Shown here: positions 39,586-48,281 of the stretch, piece after piece | Position numbering within the stretch: the first letter of the stretch is position 1 | How the letters are laid out: each line of letters opens with the position of its first letter | Assembly (NCBI GenBank): GCA_040752275.1 | Contig: JBFMFH010000010.1 | Location: forward strand, 5,682 to 69,681 | DNA from: JBFMFH01 sp040752275 | GTDB taxonomy: Bacteria > Acidobacteriota > Vicinamibacteria > Vicinamibacterales > JAKQTR01 | DNA length: 64,000 nucleotides | Reading direction: 5' to 3' | Position numbers and translations under genes: made by a program | The notes under the pieces: generated by a model | Databases searched by the model: none | What the model was told of the DNA's origin: nothing | The model's input: only the letters and a program-made list of their open reading frames with translations

Positions 39586-39616
39586 TTGCATCATCGCCCC
39601 CGGCAAGGTGTAAAAT
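39586..39616 (+). promoter_or_regulatory. Likely promoter of the ER/K barrel gene
   Basis: TAAAAT at 39611-39616 is a good -10 in AT-richer sequence (TGTAAAATCAAAACG). TTGCAT at 39586-39591 is a weak -35 with 19-nt spacing. Transcription would begin about 35 nt before the GTG start. Confidence 0.5.
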
Positions 39617-39657
39617 CAAAACGACTTTCGGGTCATCTGCCCCTCCAGGAGACTGCC

Positions 39658-40881
39658 GTGACGAAAACATCCGCACCAAGGGTTCTCGCGACGCTTGCGC
39701 TGGTCGTCTTGCTTGCAGGCGCCATGCAACTGGTCGCCGCGGCCACCGCCGAGGCCCAGGACAACTACAAGACGCTCGCTCGATTGGGCTCGGCGAGCCG
39801 CTTCGACCGACCGATCCGCGACGCCGCCGCCCTGCAGAAATGGGCCAGCTCGAAGGCCGTGCAGGGACGTCTCGGGACCGTCATGGACAAGGCGGGTCTC
39901 GCAGCGCTGACGCCGACGGTCATCGACATCCTGACCAAGGCCGATCCGGCCCAGCTCAAGGAGACCGTTTTCGAGCCGGGCGGCACCATGGTGTGGATGG
40001 CGTTCCGGCGCGGCGGCAGGACGCCGGACATCGTGCGCAACATCAGGTGGGGCGGCAAGAAGGGGTTCGACGGCTGGACCTTTGTCATCGACGACATGGT
40101 GCAGACCTATACCTTCGTGCTCCCGAAGATCTGCGCGAATATCGCACTGGTCTCAGCAGAGCCGAGCCGGGAGAAGGCCCGCCTGGATGCCGAGCGCGCA
40201 GAGAAGGAGCGTCTTGAGCGCGAGCGGATCGAACGCGAACGGGCTGCCGAGCGGGCGCGTCTCGAGGCCGAACGCCGCGAGAAGGAGCGCCTCGAGAAGG
40301 AACGGCTCGAAAAGGAGCGCCTCGAGAAGGAGCGCCTCGAGAAGGAGCGCCTGGCCGCCGAGCAGGCCGAGCGCGAACGCCTCGAGGCCGAGCGCCTCGC
40401 CGCCGAGCAGAAGGCCAAGATCGACTTCTTCATCGCCCCGCTGTTCGGCAAGGAGCGTCGGACCCGCGACGTCGAAGAGAGCGGCCACACCATCGACCGA
40501 TCGCTCTGTTCGCCCCTGCTCGGTGTGATGTTCGGTCCCGAGTTCAAGATGTCCCCGAACTTCAAGCTAGCGCCGACCTTCGGTGTTGCCGCCAACTTCG
40601 AGAAGGGCAGCTACTCGTCGGTCTTCGCCGAACTGCAGGCCAACTACTACCCGTCGACCGACATGACCTCCTACGTCGGCGCCGGGATCGGCGTGTGGGA
40701 CTTCAGCCACAACGACTGGGTGGCACCGACGCTGTCGATTCAGTTCGGGCGGCAGGTCTGGACCAACGCGAAGGACGACAAGCTGTACTTCGTGGGCGAG
40801 GGCCGGCTGTTCCTGAACAAGGCCGACGACATCCAGAACAACTACCAGTTCTGGGGCGGTCTGCGCTTCGTCCTCCGCTAG
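39658..40881 (+). CDS. Exported protein with long ER/K single alpha-helix and C-terminal beta domain
   Basis: A 407-residue protein of unknown function. Signal peptide (VLATLALVVLLAGAMQLVAAA), then a globular domain at about 35-165 (WMAFRRGGRTPDIVRNIRWGG). A highly charged helix spans about residues 169-254, built on EKERLEKERLEKERLEKERL and related ER/EAER units. A C-terminal beta-rich domain (VGAGIGVWDFSHNDWVAPTL, LYFVGEGRLFLN, YQFWGGLRFVLR) looks like a small outer-membrane barrel. The helix has i,i+4 Glu-Arg/Lys pairing and few hydrophobics, the pattern of stable single alpha-helices. At DNA level it is a tandem ~15-nt repeat. Start GTG 39658 follows AGGAG by seven bases. Confidence 0.75.
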   Translation: MTKTSAPRVLATLALVVLLAGAMQLVAAATAEAQDNYKTLARLGSASRFDRPIRDAAALQKWASSKAVQGRLGTVMDKAGLAALTPTVIDILTKADPAQLKETVFEPGGTMVWMAFRRGGRTPDIVRNIRWGGKKGFDGWTFVIDDMVQTYTFVLPKICANIALVSAEPSREKARLDAERAEKERLERERIERERAAERARLEAERREKERLEKERLEKERLEKERLEKERLAAEQAERERLEAERLAAEQKAKIDFFIAPLFGKERRTRDVEESGHTIDRSLCSPLLGVMFGPEFKMSPNFKLAPTFGVAANFEKGSYSSVFAELQANYYPSTDMTSYVGAGIGVWDFSHNDWVAPTLSIQFGRQVWTNAKDDKLYFVGEGRLFLNKADDIQNNYQFWGGLRFVLR

Positions 40882-40923
40882 TCCGCCAGTCCGCGACGCC
40901 CCTCTGTGGCACACGGCAGAGTC

Positions 40924-40963
40924 CGGGCGGCAACCGGGGATACCTCGGTTGCCGCCCGTTCTT
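40924..40963 (+). terminator. Rho-independent terminator
   Basis: CGGGCGGCAACCG at 40924-40936 pairs perfectly with CGGTTGCCGCCCG at 40946-40958, a 13-bp stem with a nine-base loop. It is followed by TTCTTCTT. This is the clearest intrinsic terminator in the window and ends the ER/K barrel transcript. Confidence 0.85.
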
Positions 40964-41004
40964 CTTGTGCGTCCCTATCAAGAGGGGTCGCCGAGTTCGA
41001 ACCC

Positions 41005-42348
41005 ATGAACCTGAGACGCAACCTGACGCTCTTCGACATGACGATGATTGCCATCGGCGGCACCATCGGCTCCGGGATCTTCCTGACGCCGGCGACGATT
41101 GCCCGCGACGTGCACACACCATGGCTGATCCTCGGCGTCTGGGTGATGGGCGGCCTGATCACCCTGGCTGGGGCGTTGACCTTCTCGGAACTCGCGTCGC
41201 TGCTGCCGGATGCCGGCGGACAGTACGTCTTCCTGTCCCGCGCGTATGGCAGCCTCGTCGGATTCTTGTTTGGGTGGGCTTACTTCGTGGTTGTCAACGC
41301 CGGCGGGCTCGGAGCGCTCAGCCTCGCCTTCGCGACCTACCTCGGCTATTTCATCCCCCTGGGACCGGTGGGCTTGAAGGTGGTCGCCATCTGCGGCCTC
41401 CTGCTCCTGACCACGGTGAATGTCGTGGGCGTGAAGGCCGGCGCCATCTTCTCAGATGTCTTCACGGTACTGAAGCTCCTCGGCATCGTCGGACTGGTCG
41501 CGACAGGCCTGGCGCTCGGGTCGTTCGCGACGACGGATTTCTCGTCGTCAGGGTTCCAGCCGCCCGAGAGCCTGTGGGGCGCCCTCGCCCTCGGCATGGT
41601 CGGCGTCTTGTGGTCCTACGGCGGGTGGCAGCACGCAACCTACGCTGCCGCAGAGGTTCGACAGCCGCAGCGGACGTTGCCGCTGGCCATGACGATCGGG
41701 GCGGCAGCCGTAACGGTGATCTACCTGCTCACCAACCTCGCCTACCTCTTCCTGCTGGCGCCGGAGCGCATGGCCGCATCGCCGACCATCGCCGCCGAGG
41801 CCGTCGAGACGGTCCTCGGGCCGATTGGCGGCAGCCTGATCTCGGTGGCCATCTTCATCTCGACCTTTGGCGTTGTCGGCATCTACACGTTGACCGCGCC
41901 CCGCATCTACTACGCCATGGCCGCGGACGGGCTGTTCTTCAAGAAGGTCGCCGAGGTCCATCCCCGCTTCCGCACCCCGGCGTTCGCCATCCTCCTGCAA
42001 TCGCTGTGGGCGGCCGTGCTGGTCCTCTTCTGGGGCACCTTCGAGAACCTGATCTCCTACGTGGTGTTCACCGACTGGATCTTCTTCGCCCTTGGAGGCG
42101 CCAGCCTCATCGTGCTCCGCCGGACGCTGCCCGATGCGCCGCGGCCGTACCGCGTGCCTGGCTACCCCTGGGTGCCGCTGTTCTTCGTGGCGACGTCCAC
42201 GTGGTTCGTGGTGATGACGCTCATCCAGAAGCCGGCGCAGGCCTGGGCGGGACTCGCCTTCCTGGGGATGGGCGTGCCGGTCCACTACTACTGGAAGACC
42301 CGAAACCACGGCCGGGCTGACTTGTCGGCCGGCTCGGAGTCTTTGTAG
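41005..42348 (+). CDS. APC-superfamily amino-acid permease
   Basis: A 447-residue membrane transporter with about 12 helices. The first helix has the LeuT-fold signature FDMTMIAIGGTIGSGIFLTPATIA, with the unwound GxIGSGIF substrate-binding motif. LTFSELASLLPDAGGQYVFLSRAYG follows, and the sixth-helix region is WSYGGWQHATYAAAEVRQPQRT. It resembles the LAT/YkfD-like branch that carries neutral amino acids by exchange or proton symport. Start ATG 41005 follows a terminator by 42 nt, so it has its own promoter. Its stop codon TAG is part of the -10 box of the next gene. Confidence 0.9.
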   Translation: MNLRRNLTLFDMTMIAIGGTIGSGIFLTPATIARDVHTPWLILGVWVMGGLITLAGALTFSELASLLPDAGGQYVFLSRAYGSLVGFLFGWAYFVVVNAGGLGALSLAFATYLGYFIPLGPVGLKVVAICGLLLLTTVNVVGVKAGAIFSDVFTVLKLLGIVGLVATGLALGSFATTDFSSSGFQPPESLWGALALGMVGVLWSYGGWQHATYAAAEVRQPQRTLPLAMTIGAAAVTVIYLLTNLAYLFLLAPERMAASPTIAAEAVETVLGPIGGSLISVAIFISTFGVVGIYTLTAPRIYYAMAADGLFFKKVAEVHPRFRTPAFAILLQSLWAAVLVLFWGTFENLISYVVFTDWIFFALGGASLIVLRRTLPDAPRPYRVPGYPWVPLFFVATSTWFVVMTLIQKPAQAWAGLAFLGMGVPVHYYWKTRNHGRADLSAGSESL

Positions 42349-42351
42349 AAT
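42322..42351 (+). promoter_or_regulatory. Sigma70-like promoter of the BACON lipoprotein gene
   Basis: TTGTCG at 42322-42327 and TAGAAT at 42346-42351 are 18 nt apart. The promoter overlaps the end of the permease gene, whose TAG stop is the first half of the -10. The start codon is about 35 nt beyond the expected transcription start. Confidence 0.6.
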
Positions 42352-42393
42352 GCGCGGGTAAGCCCCCGGGATTGAGTACGCCCCAGGGGACCC

Positions 42394-43839
42394 ATGCGCT
42401 ACTCCCTTCCACTGTTGTTGGCTGCCGCTGTCGCGACGGGTTGCCGGCCGACACCGACTCAGCCGTCTCCGGATTGCACGTTCGCGCTCTCGACGACCAC
42501 CGTCACAATCGGCGCGCCCGGCGGAAACGCGTCCGTCACCGTGTCGACGCAGGCGGGTTGCGCGTGGAGCGCCCGGCCGGACGCGGGCTGGATCGCCGTC
42601 ACGAGCGGCGAAGGGGGCACGGGTCCGGGCACTGTCGCGATTGCGGTCACGGCGAACGCCGACGTGACGACACGCACTGGCGCGCTGAGTGTCGCCGGCA
42701 TCGCGGTGACCATCACACAGCAGGGCCAGCCTTGCACCTATGCCGTCACGCCGGCGGACCGGACGTTCGGGGCGGCGGGGGGAACCGGTACGATCGATGT
42801 CGTCGCGCCTGGGGCCTGCGCGTGGACGGCGGCCAGCAGCGCCGAGTGGCTGACGATTGCGTCCGGCGCTCGAGGCATGGGTGTTGTGGCCGCCACATCC
42901 ACCGGCAGCGGTGCGGTGACCTATCAGGTCGCAGCCAATCCCGACGCCGGCCCGAGGTCGGCGACCATCGAGGTCGCCGGCGCAACGCACACGGTCCGGC
43001 AGGCGGGCGCTCCCAGTTGTGCCATCGCGATCGCCCCGGACGATGAGTCCCTGGGCCCAGGAGGTGGAGCCGGGTCCTTCAGCATCAATGCGGCGGAGGG
43101 ATGTGCGTGGGTGGTGCAGAGCACGGTCGAGTGGATCCGTGTGACCTCGCCGCCCGGAGGATCGGGAACCGGAAGCGGGCAGGCGTCCTACGTCGTCGAC
43201 GAGAACGCCGGGCTCACCATGCGCACCGGGACTCTGACTGTCGGCGAACGGACGTTCCTTGTCAGCCAGTCGGGGCTGGAGACGTGTACATACGTGGTGT
43301 CACCAACGTCGTTCTCGGAGTGCCTGAGAGGCGGGGAGCGAACCGTCTCGGTTGACACGCAGGAGGGCTGCGCATGGACCGCGAAGCCGGCCGCGGGGTG
43401 GCTGGCCGTCCTCTCCGGCCAGAGCGGGTCAGAAGCCGGCACGATCAGGTTCTCGTTCACCAGCAACTACCTGGCCACCCGGGAGGCGAACATCGAGGTC
43501 CGGTGGGCCGCGCCGACACTGGGACAGAACGTCCGCGTCGTCCAGACGGGGTGCCTCTACGCCATCGTCCCGGACAGCATCGACCTTGCGGCGGCGGGCG
43601 GGGATTTCGCGTTCAACGTGTTCGCGAGCCCGGCCGAGCCGGCATGCGGCGGGCCGCTCCAGGATGCTTGCGTGTGGAGCGCCGTGTCGGGAGCGCCGTG
43701 GGTCACGATCCTCACGTCCATGCCGCGGAACGGGGACGACCGGGTCACCTGTCGTGCTGCGCCGAACGCCACCGGCGCCGCCAGGACGGCGCCGATCACG
43801 ATCGGCGGCCGGACGTTCGTCGTGCGCCAGGGCGGCTGA
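42394..43839 (+). CDS. Lipoprotein of five tandem BACON-type domains
   Basis: A 481-residue exported protein. The N-terminus RYSLPLLLAAAVATGC is a lipoprotein signal with the lipobox ATGC. The remainder is five ~90-residue immunoglobulin-like repeats of BACON type. Each carries a Cys-Ala-Trp core (GCAWSA, ACAWTA, GCAWVV, GCAWTA, ACVWSA), then W(I/L/V)xV/I and a closing strand ending in Q (TITQQGQ, TVRQAGA, LVSQSGL, VVQTG, VVRQGG). BACON domains bind glycans or mucin, or act as spacers; no catalytic domain is attached here. Each repeat holds paired cysteines likely to form a disulfide. Family known mainly from Bacteroidota. Confidence 0.85.
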   Translation: MRYSLPLLLAAAVATGCRPTPTQPSPDCTFALSTTTVTIGAPGGNASVTVSTQAGCAWSARPDAGWIAVTSGEGGTGPGTVAIAVTANADVTTRTGALSVAGIAVTITQQGQPCTYAVTPADRTFGAAGGTGTIDVVAPGACAWTAASSAEWLTIASGARGMGVVAATSTGSGAVTYQVAANPDAGPRSATIEVAGATHTVRQAGAPSCAIAIAPDDESLGPGGGAGSFSINAAEGCAWVVQSTVEWIRVTSPPGGSGTGSGQASYVVDENAGLTMRTGTLTVGERTFLVSQSGLETCTYVVSPTSFSECLRGGERTVSVDTQEGCAWTAKPAAGWLAVLSGQSGSEAGTIRFSFTSNYLATREANIEVRWAAPTLGQNVRVVQTGCLYAIVPDSIDLAAAGGDFAFNVFASPAEPACGGPLQDACVWSAVSGAPWVTILTSMPRNGDDRVTCRAAPNATGAARTAPITIGGRTFVVRQGG

Positions 43840-43850
43840 GCGAAGGCGGC

Positions 43851-43888
43851 CTCGGTTCGGCCGAGTGACATGCCCCGCCGCGGCGGGG
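43851..43888. terminator. Hairpin cluster between convergent genes
   Basis: CTCGG-TTCGG-CCGAG at 43851-43865 and the perfect palindrome CCCCGCCGCGGCGGGG at 43873-43888 lie between the stops of the BACON and C69 genes. No T-run follows either, so they are only probable terminators. Confidence 0.5.
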
Positions 43889-43890
43889 TC

Positions 43891-45486
43891 CTATCGGACC
43901 AGCGGTTTGTAGCCGATCAGGTCATTCCACCACTGCGGGTATCCCGTCGTCTGGCCGTCGACCATCCCCATCGCGTACTTGCCCAGCAGCATGTCGCCGA
44001 GTCGGAGCCAGTCCTGCTGCCAGGCGATGGCATTGGAGGAGCCGTACTGGGTCAGCAGGCTGACCGCCGTCTGTGGGTCCTTGGCGTACATCTGCGCCAC
44101 GAACTCGAGCACCCTTGGCGTGAGGGCATAGAGCATGGACAACCGCGGCTCACGCGCGGCACGGACATGCGTGATGGCTTCGTTGAAGTGCAACTCGGCC
44201 ATCTGCTGCACATAGATGTTCGTCCAGAACCCGGACTCGCGATCGAACGGCCCGTAGCGTTCGCCCCGGCTCAGGAATGCGGGGATCTCGTCCATGATGG
44301 GCCAGAGGGGCGTGAGATACGACGTCGCGGGCGCGCCGTAGGCGAACCAACTGGTGCCGCGAAGCGGCTCGGGCAGCGAGGCGTTGACCTGCCCGACATG
44401 GAGGTAGTAGGTCCGCTGCACGTTGATGCTGCGCTCGAAGGCGCCCTTTCCGCCCCGGTTGACGTAGCGGATCGGGTTTCCCCACGGGCCGGCGGCCGGC
44501 CCCTTGGTCATGTCGTAGGGCGTCCCTTCGTAGTAGTCAGCCTGGATCTTCCGGATGTCCTCGAGCGTGAGCGGCTTGTCGGGCTTCACCGAGAAGGGGT
44601 ATCGCGCCTGCGTCGGGGGCAGCTTCAACGACGGGGCAATGAGATCGAACACGCGCCACTCGCGCCGCGAGGAGGTCACCGGTTCGTCCGGCGCGTAGAT
44701 GTCGTGGACCACGAACGGCTTGCCGGCGTTCGGGTCGAACCACCCCTGCTCGACCGCAAACGACACGATCTTCGGCGACGCCATGACGTTGGCCGTGTCG
44801 GAGAGGTCGATAACGCCAATGCGTGCTCGGTTCGCGGCAACGAACACATGGTCGTCCGGAATGCGCACGGCCGCCCAGATGTCGCGCCCGTAGAACTCGG
44901 CCGCCCAGGTTTCGGTGCCGTCGGTCACCGTCATGGTCTCGCCACCGCCCCCGGTCTCGGTCAGGAAGCCGAACTGCTCGACGAGCGTGCCCATGGTCCG
45001 AACCGCCTCGCGGGCGGTGGCCGCCCGCTCGAGCGCCACGTCCTGAGCCATCCAGCAATCAATCAGGCCGTCGCCCTTCGTCCACATGACCTCCCGGACC
45101 TTCTTGCCGTAGTCGGTGGTCGTGTCGATGCCGAAGGTGGACTCGGCGATGGCCACGCCTTTCTCGTTCATGAACGAGTAGCGCGACATGAAGTACCGGT
45201 AGGTGTGCGGCGCCTGCGGAATCTCGCCCAGCACGTTGCCGCCGTCGGGGGTGTGGGCGTTGGCGACGATCTTCCGCGTCGCACCGTCGGGCCAGTCCCG
45301 CGCTGGTACGATGCGCAGCGGATAGTTCGCCACGCTCGAGTCGTCGTTGTGAGTGATGACCGTCGTCCCGTCGGCCATCGCCCGCCTGCCGACACCCAGG
45401 ATGGTGCAGGCGTCGAGCGCCGGCCCCCACTGCAGCACGACGATGCCGATGAGCATCCACGCTGTTCCACGCGAGTACTTCCTCAT
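43891..45486 (-). CDS. Secreted C69-family dipeptidase (second copy)
   Basis: A 531-residue C69 dipeptidase, paralogous to the one at 9012-10610. The signal peptide (GTAWMLIGIVVLQWGPALDA) would leave Cys27 as the new N-terminal residue. This is exactly what an Ntn-hydrolase nucleophile needs: ACTILGVGRRAMADGTTVITHNDD. Later family blocks are IAESTFGIDT and WAAVRIPDDHVFVAANRARI. Known C69 enzymes cleave dipeptides, some with gamma-glutamyl or D-residue preference. It is the last gene of the PgsW/DUF6305 operon, 84 nt after the M14 enzyme, with AGGAGA before the ATG. Confidence 0.88.
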   Translation of the reverse strand: MRKYSRGTAWMLIGIVVLQWGPALDACTILGVGRRAMADGTTVITHNDDSSVANYPLRIVPARDWPDGATRKIVANAHTPDGGNVLGEIPQAPHTYRYFMSRYSFMNEKGVAIAESTFGIDTTTDYGKKVREVMWTKGDGLIDCWMAQDVALERAATAREAVRTMGTLVEQFGFLTETGGGGETMTVTDGTETWAAEFYGRDIWAAVRIPDDHVFVAANRARIGVIDLSDTANVMASPKIVSFAVEQGWFDPNAGKPFVVHDIYAPDEPVTSSRREWRVFDLIAPSLKLPPTQARYPFSVKPDKPLTLEDIRKIQADYYEGTPYDMTKGPAAGPWGNPIRYVNRGGKGAFERSINVQRTYYLHVGQVNASLPEPLRGTSWFAYGAPATSYLTPLWPIMDEIPAFLSRGERYGPFDRESGFWTNIYVQQMAELHFNEAITHVRAAREPRLSMLYALTPRVLEFVAQMYAKDPQTAVSLLTQYGSSNAIAWQQDWLRLGDMLLGKYAMGMVDGQTTGYPQWWNDLIGYKPLVR

Positions 45487-45496
45487 GGTGACCTCT

Positions 45497-45567
45497 CTCC
45501 TGTCGCCTGACGCCTGCCGCCTGCCGCCCGTCCCCTCCCCTGTCGCCCGTCGCCCGCCGCCCGCCGC
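45497..45567. repeat. Degenerate CG-rich heptad array
   Basis: About ten loosely repeated 7-mers of the form CGCCTGC, CGCCCGT or CGCCGCC fill the gap between the M14 and C69 genes. It is less regular than the GGGATTC and CTCCTGA arrays but has the same period and intergenic position. Confidence 0.6.
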
Positions 45568-45570
45568 CTG

Positions 45571-46779
45571 CTAGTTCCTGAACACCCTTCTCGGATCCGC
45601 CTTCGCGGGATCGTGCAGGAAGAACCCGATGCCCCGCTCCATGACCTGAGCGTAGGTCGGCCAGGTCACCTTCATGGTCTTGGCCGGATGGAACTCGCCC
45701 ATCTGCTTGATCACCTCAAGCGCGCCGGAGAGGTGCCGGCCGACCCGGTAGTCGAGCGAGGCGCCAGTCTTGATGTCGTAGTCCGCGTAGAGGAGTCCGC
45801 GGTCCGCCGCCGTCTGCATGAACTCGTCCCGGCCGGTCACCATCAGGTCTTCGGTCATCGGACCGACGAACTTGTCGATGAACGGCTCTGGCGTTTCCAT
45901 CAGGACCGCGAACGAGTCGGTGAAGTCTCCGATCTCGCGGTGGGTCAGCCCCCGCAACGTCTTCGGCGAGGTCTCGGTCTTCATCGGGAACTGCTCGGCC
46001 GACAGCATCATTGCCGCCATCATGCAGAGTTCCTCGGCCCGCTGGTGGCAGACGTAGGTCGAGACGACGGGATAGCCGAGCGAGGCTTCGTGCACGTCGA
46101 TGGTCAGGTCGATCCTCTCTCGGCGGATGAGCTCGCTGATGGCGTAGGCCGTGCGCTCGGTGAGGTTGCCGTCCGGCCGGCCGGGGAAGGCGCGGTTGAG
46201 GTTGCGGCTGTCCTGGTAGGCGAGGTTCTGCCTTGACGGATAGTGGACGAAGGTGAACGGGTCGGGCCATTGCTCCAGCGGGCTCGTCTCGCGGTCGCCG
46301 ATTCGATAGGTCTTCTCGCCCCACGGCGTCTTCACGCGGAAGAACGGCGGGTAGGCATTGCCGAGCATGCCCAGCGTCGCGGCGCTCATGTTGCCCCGGG
46401 GGATGACGAACACCCGCCCCTGGCTGACCTCGATGTTCTCCATCACCACGTAGGCCATCACCGGGCTCGCGGGTTCGTAGGGGTGAGTCCCGCCGAGAAT
46501 CAGCGCCGATCCACCTGGCACGCCCGAGTCGAACACGTACACGGGAGCATCCATGAGCGTGCCGCTGATGCCGGTGAAGTACGTGCTCAGCGGTAGCTGT
46601 GCGGTCAGGGCCTCCGACACCACTACCGTCTCGCGGAACTCGCGCAGCGCGCGGATGTCCCGGGTGCCGGCGACCATCAGCACCATGGCGGCCACGACCA
46701 GCGCCATGCGTCTGGCCGCCAGTGCCCGGCCGCCTCGCCGCCCCCGGGGTTTCGATTGTCCATCGCGTCCTACCTTCAC
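45571..46779 (-). CDS. Membrane-anchored aspartoacylase/succinylglutamate-desuccinylase-like M14 enzyme
   Basis: A 402-residue zinc enzyme. A hydrophobic segment at about 24-40 (MALVVAAMVLMVAG) anchors or exports it. Zinc ligands appear as His99 and Glu102 in LGGTHPYEPAS and His230 in TIDVHEASLGYP. The substrate-Arg motif is NLNRAFPG, a hallmark of AstE/aspartoacylase-like carboxypeptidases. These remove N-acyl groups from amino acids or C-terminal residues from peptides; here it acts outside the cytoplasm. Start GTG 46779 has GAGG upstream and lies nine bases after the small membrane-protein gene. Operon context suggests action on a gamma-glutamyl or N-acyl amino-acid product. Confidence 0.85.
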   Translation of the reverse strand: MKVGRDGQSKPRGRRGGRALAARRMALVVAAMVLMVAGTRDIRALREFRETVVVSEALTAQLPLSTYFTGISGTLMDAPVYVFDSGVPGGSALILGGTHPYEPASPVMAYVVMENIEVSQGRVFVIPRGNMSAATLGMLGNAYPPFFRVKTPWGEKTYRIGDRETSPLEQWPDPFTFVHYPSRQNLAYQDSRNLNRAFPGRPDGNLTERTAYAISELIRRERIDLTIDVHEASLGYPVVSTYVCHQRAEELCMMAAMMLSAEQFPMKTETSPKTLRGLTHREIGDFTDSFAVLMETPEPFIDKFVGPMTEDLMVTGRDEFMQTAADRGLLYADYDIKTGASLDYRVGRHLSGALEVIKQMGEFHPAKTMKVTWPTYAQVMERGIGFFLHDPAKADPRRVFRN

Positions 46780-46788
46780 GACGTCACC

Positions 46789-46962
46789 TCACTTGATGTG
46801 CAGCGCCCTGAGCAGAAACGGGATGATGGTGTACGCGTACACGATGTCGTACGCGATTCCCGGACGCGTCTTCCTCCCGAACAGCCGTGACAGGAGCAGC
46901 AGCGCGACGACGCCGGACATCACGAAGTAGCTGTCGTGAATCAGCCGCTGGAGCAGGATCAT
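46789..46962 (-). CDS. 57-residue membrane peptide
   Basis: A small open frame read directly from the sequence: MILLQRLIHDSYFVMSGVVA, a further LLLLSRLFGR, then KTRPGIAYDIVYAYTIIPFL and LRALHIK. It has two hydrophobic helices (about 13-26 and 38-52) around a basic loop RLFGRKTRPG. It lies exactly between the permease (16 nt upstream) and the M14 gene (9 nt downstream) with no room wasted, and a GGGTGG precedes its ATG. I know no family. B. subtilis poly-gamma-glutamate operons also end in a tiny membrane protein (PgsE), but I claim only the analogy of size and place. It may be an accessory subunit of the permease. Confidence 0.7.
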   Translation of the reverse strand: MILLQRLIHDSYFVMSGVVALLLLSRLFGRKTRPGIAYDIVYAYTIIPFLLRALHIK

Positions 46963-46978
46963 CGGCACACCACCCGCG

Positions 46979-48280
46979 TCAGTACTTCACCAGAAACGCG
47001 AACCCCCGGGGGACGATCAGCATCGCCAGCGCCACGAACCCCATGACGAACCAGGGGACGGCCGTGGCCTTGAGGAACGACAGGTAGCTGCCCTCGTAGC
47101 CCACCGTCTCGATCGCCGTCCGACCGACGATCCGCGACGGCGGCAGGCAGTCGCCGAGGGCGAACAGCAGGCTGAAGGCTGCCGCCACGACCGTAACGTT
47201 GGCACCGACGGCGTTGAACACGAAGATCAGCGGGGTCCCGAGGATCACGGCGCTTCCGAATCCCAGCGACCCCTGTGCCAGGGGACAGACGAGCAGCGCA
47301 GTGGTGTAGATGCCCACAATCGGCAGCGCCACGAAGCCGATGGCAATCAGGCCGCGCACGCCGGTCGCCGCGAGGATATTCACGAGCACGCCGACGCTCA
47401 CCATCGTTGCCACCAGCGGGAACACCTGCTCGACGGTGTCGTTGACGACCTCGCGCCAGCGCGCGAACGGCCGCCGAACCGGGTCGAGGGCGACGGTCGC
47501 CAGCCCACAGATCGTGAAGATCAGAGGGAACCCCAGTGTCGGAACGGCGAACGCCGCGTACTTGGCCGCGAGGCTCAGCCCTACCAGAATGGCGAGGGGA
47601 ATGGCCGCGCGCCACCAGGTCATCCCGGGCGGAAGCGGGGGCAACCCAGCCAGGATGGCGTCTCTCGACTGCGGCACGGCTCCCCACCCGAGCGCAACGA
47701 CGGTGGCGAATGCCACAATGAGCACCGGCACCAGCAGAACCAGGTCGAACCCCACGTACGGCATGTTCGCCCCGGCGGCCATCAGCATCGCCCAGACGTT
47801 GATCGGGGGTGCGACTGCCGAGAGGATGCCCAGCATGAAGACGAACGCCGCGACACGCCGTTCGGCCAGGCCCATCAGCCGCAGGACGGCCGCCACGAGT
47901 CCTCCCACGACGAGGATGGAGACCACGCCAGCGCCCGTCAGCGCGCCAGGAATGAGCATCAGGAGCGCGAGAACCTGCAACAGCCACCACTTCCGGCGGT
48001 GCAGCCTGGTGACCAGCGCGCGCACCAGCGCGTTCATCGCGCCCACCTCGGCGTAGGCGTTCATGAAGATGCACGCCGTGATGAAGATGAACGCGAGGTC
48101 CAGGAAGGTGAAGGTGCCCTCGACGAACAGCCGGGCGGGGAACCCCAACCCTGCCACCAGCGCGCCCACCAGCGCGGTCACCACCATCGACAGCTCCGGT
48201 GACCGAAACCGCCAGCTGCTGAGCGCGAAGCTCAGCACCATCGCCGCGAGCGTGTACGACGTCGTCGCGTAGGTACTCAC
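46979..48280 (-). CDS. Ion-transporter-superfamily permease (TRAP DctM/DASS-like)
   Basis: A 433-residue polytopic membrane protein with about 12 helices. It has two inverted halves with hairpin segments: ALTGAGVVSILVVGG plus GILSAVAPPINVWAMLMAAGAN in the first and CPLAQGSLGFGSAVILGTPLIF in the second. That is the IT-superfamily arrangement of TRAP large subunits and DASS carboxylate carriers. No TRAP small subunit or substrate-binding protein gene is adjacent, so it may work alone, perhaps with the 57-residue peptide. Likely substrate is an organic anion such as an acidic amino acid or small gamma-glutamyl peptide. Start GTG 48280, one base after the DUF6305 stop. Confidence 0.8.
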   Translation of the reverse strand: MSTYATTSYTLAAMVLSFALSSWRFRSPELSMVVTALVGALVAGLGFPARLFVEGTFTFLDLAFIFITACIFMNAYAEVGAMNALVRALVTRLHRRKWWLLQVLALLMLIPGALTGAGVVSILVVGGLVAAVLRLMGLAERRVAAFVFMLGILSAVAPPINVWAMLMAAGANMPYVGFDLVLLVPVLIVAFATVVALGWGAVPQSRDAILAGLPPLPPGMTWWRAAIPLAILVGLSLAAKYAAFAVPTLGFPLIFTICGLATVALDPVRRPFARWREVVNDTVEQVFPLVATMVSVGVLVNILAATGVRGLIAIGFVALPIVGIYTTALLVCPLAQGSLGFGSAVILGTPLIFVFNAVGANVTVVAAAFSLLFALGDCLPPSRIVGRTAIETVGYEGSYLSFLKATAVPWFVMGFVALAMLIVPRGFAFLVKY

Positions 48281-48281
48281 G

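Noticed and set aside
46979..48280. Complete TRAP transporter
   Set aside because: Only a large-subunit-like permease is present; no DctP-type binding protein or DctQ-type small subunit is adjacent. The 57-residue peptide is too short for DctQ.
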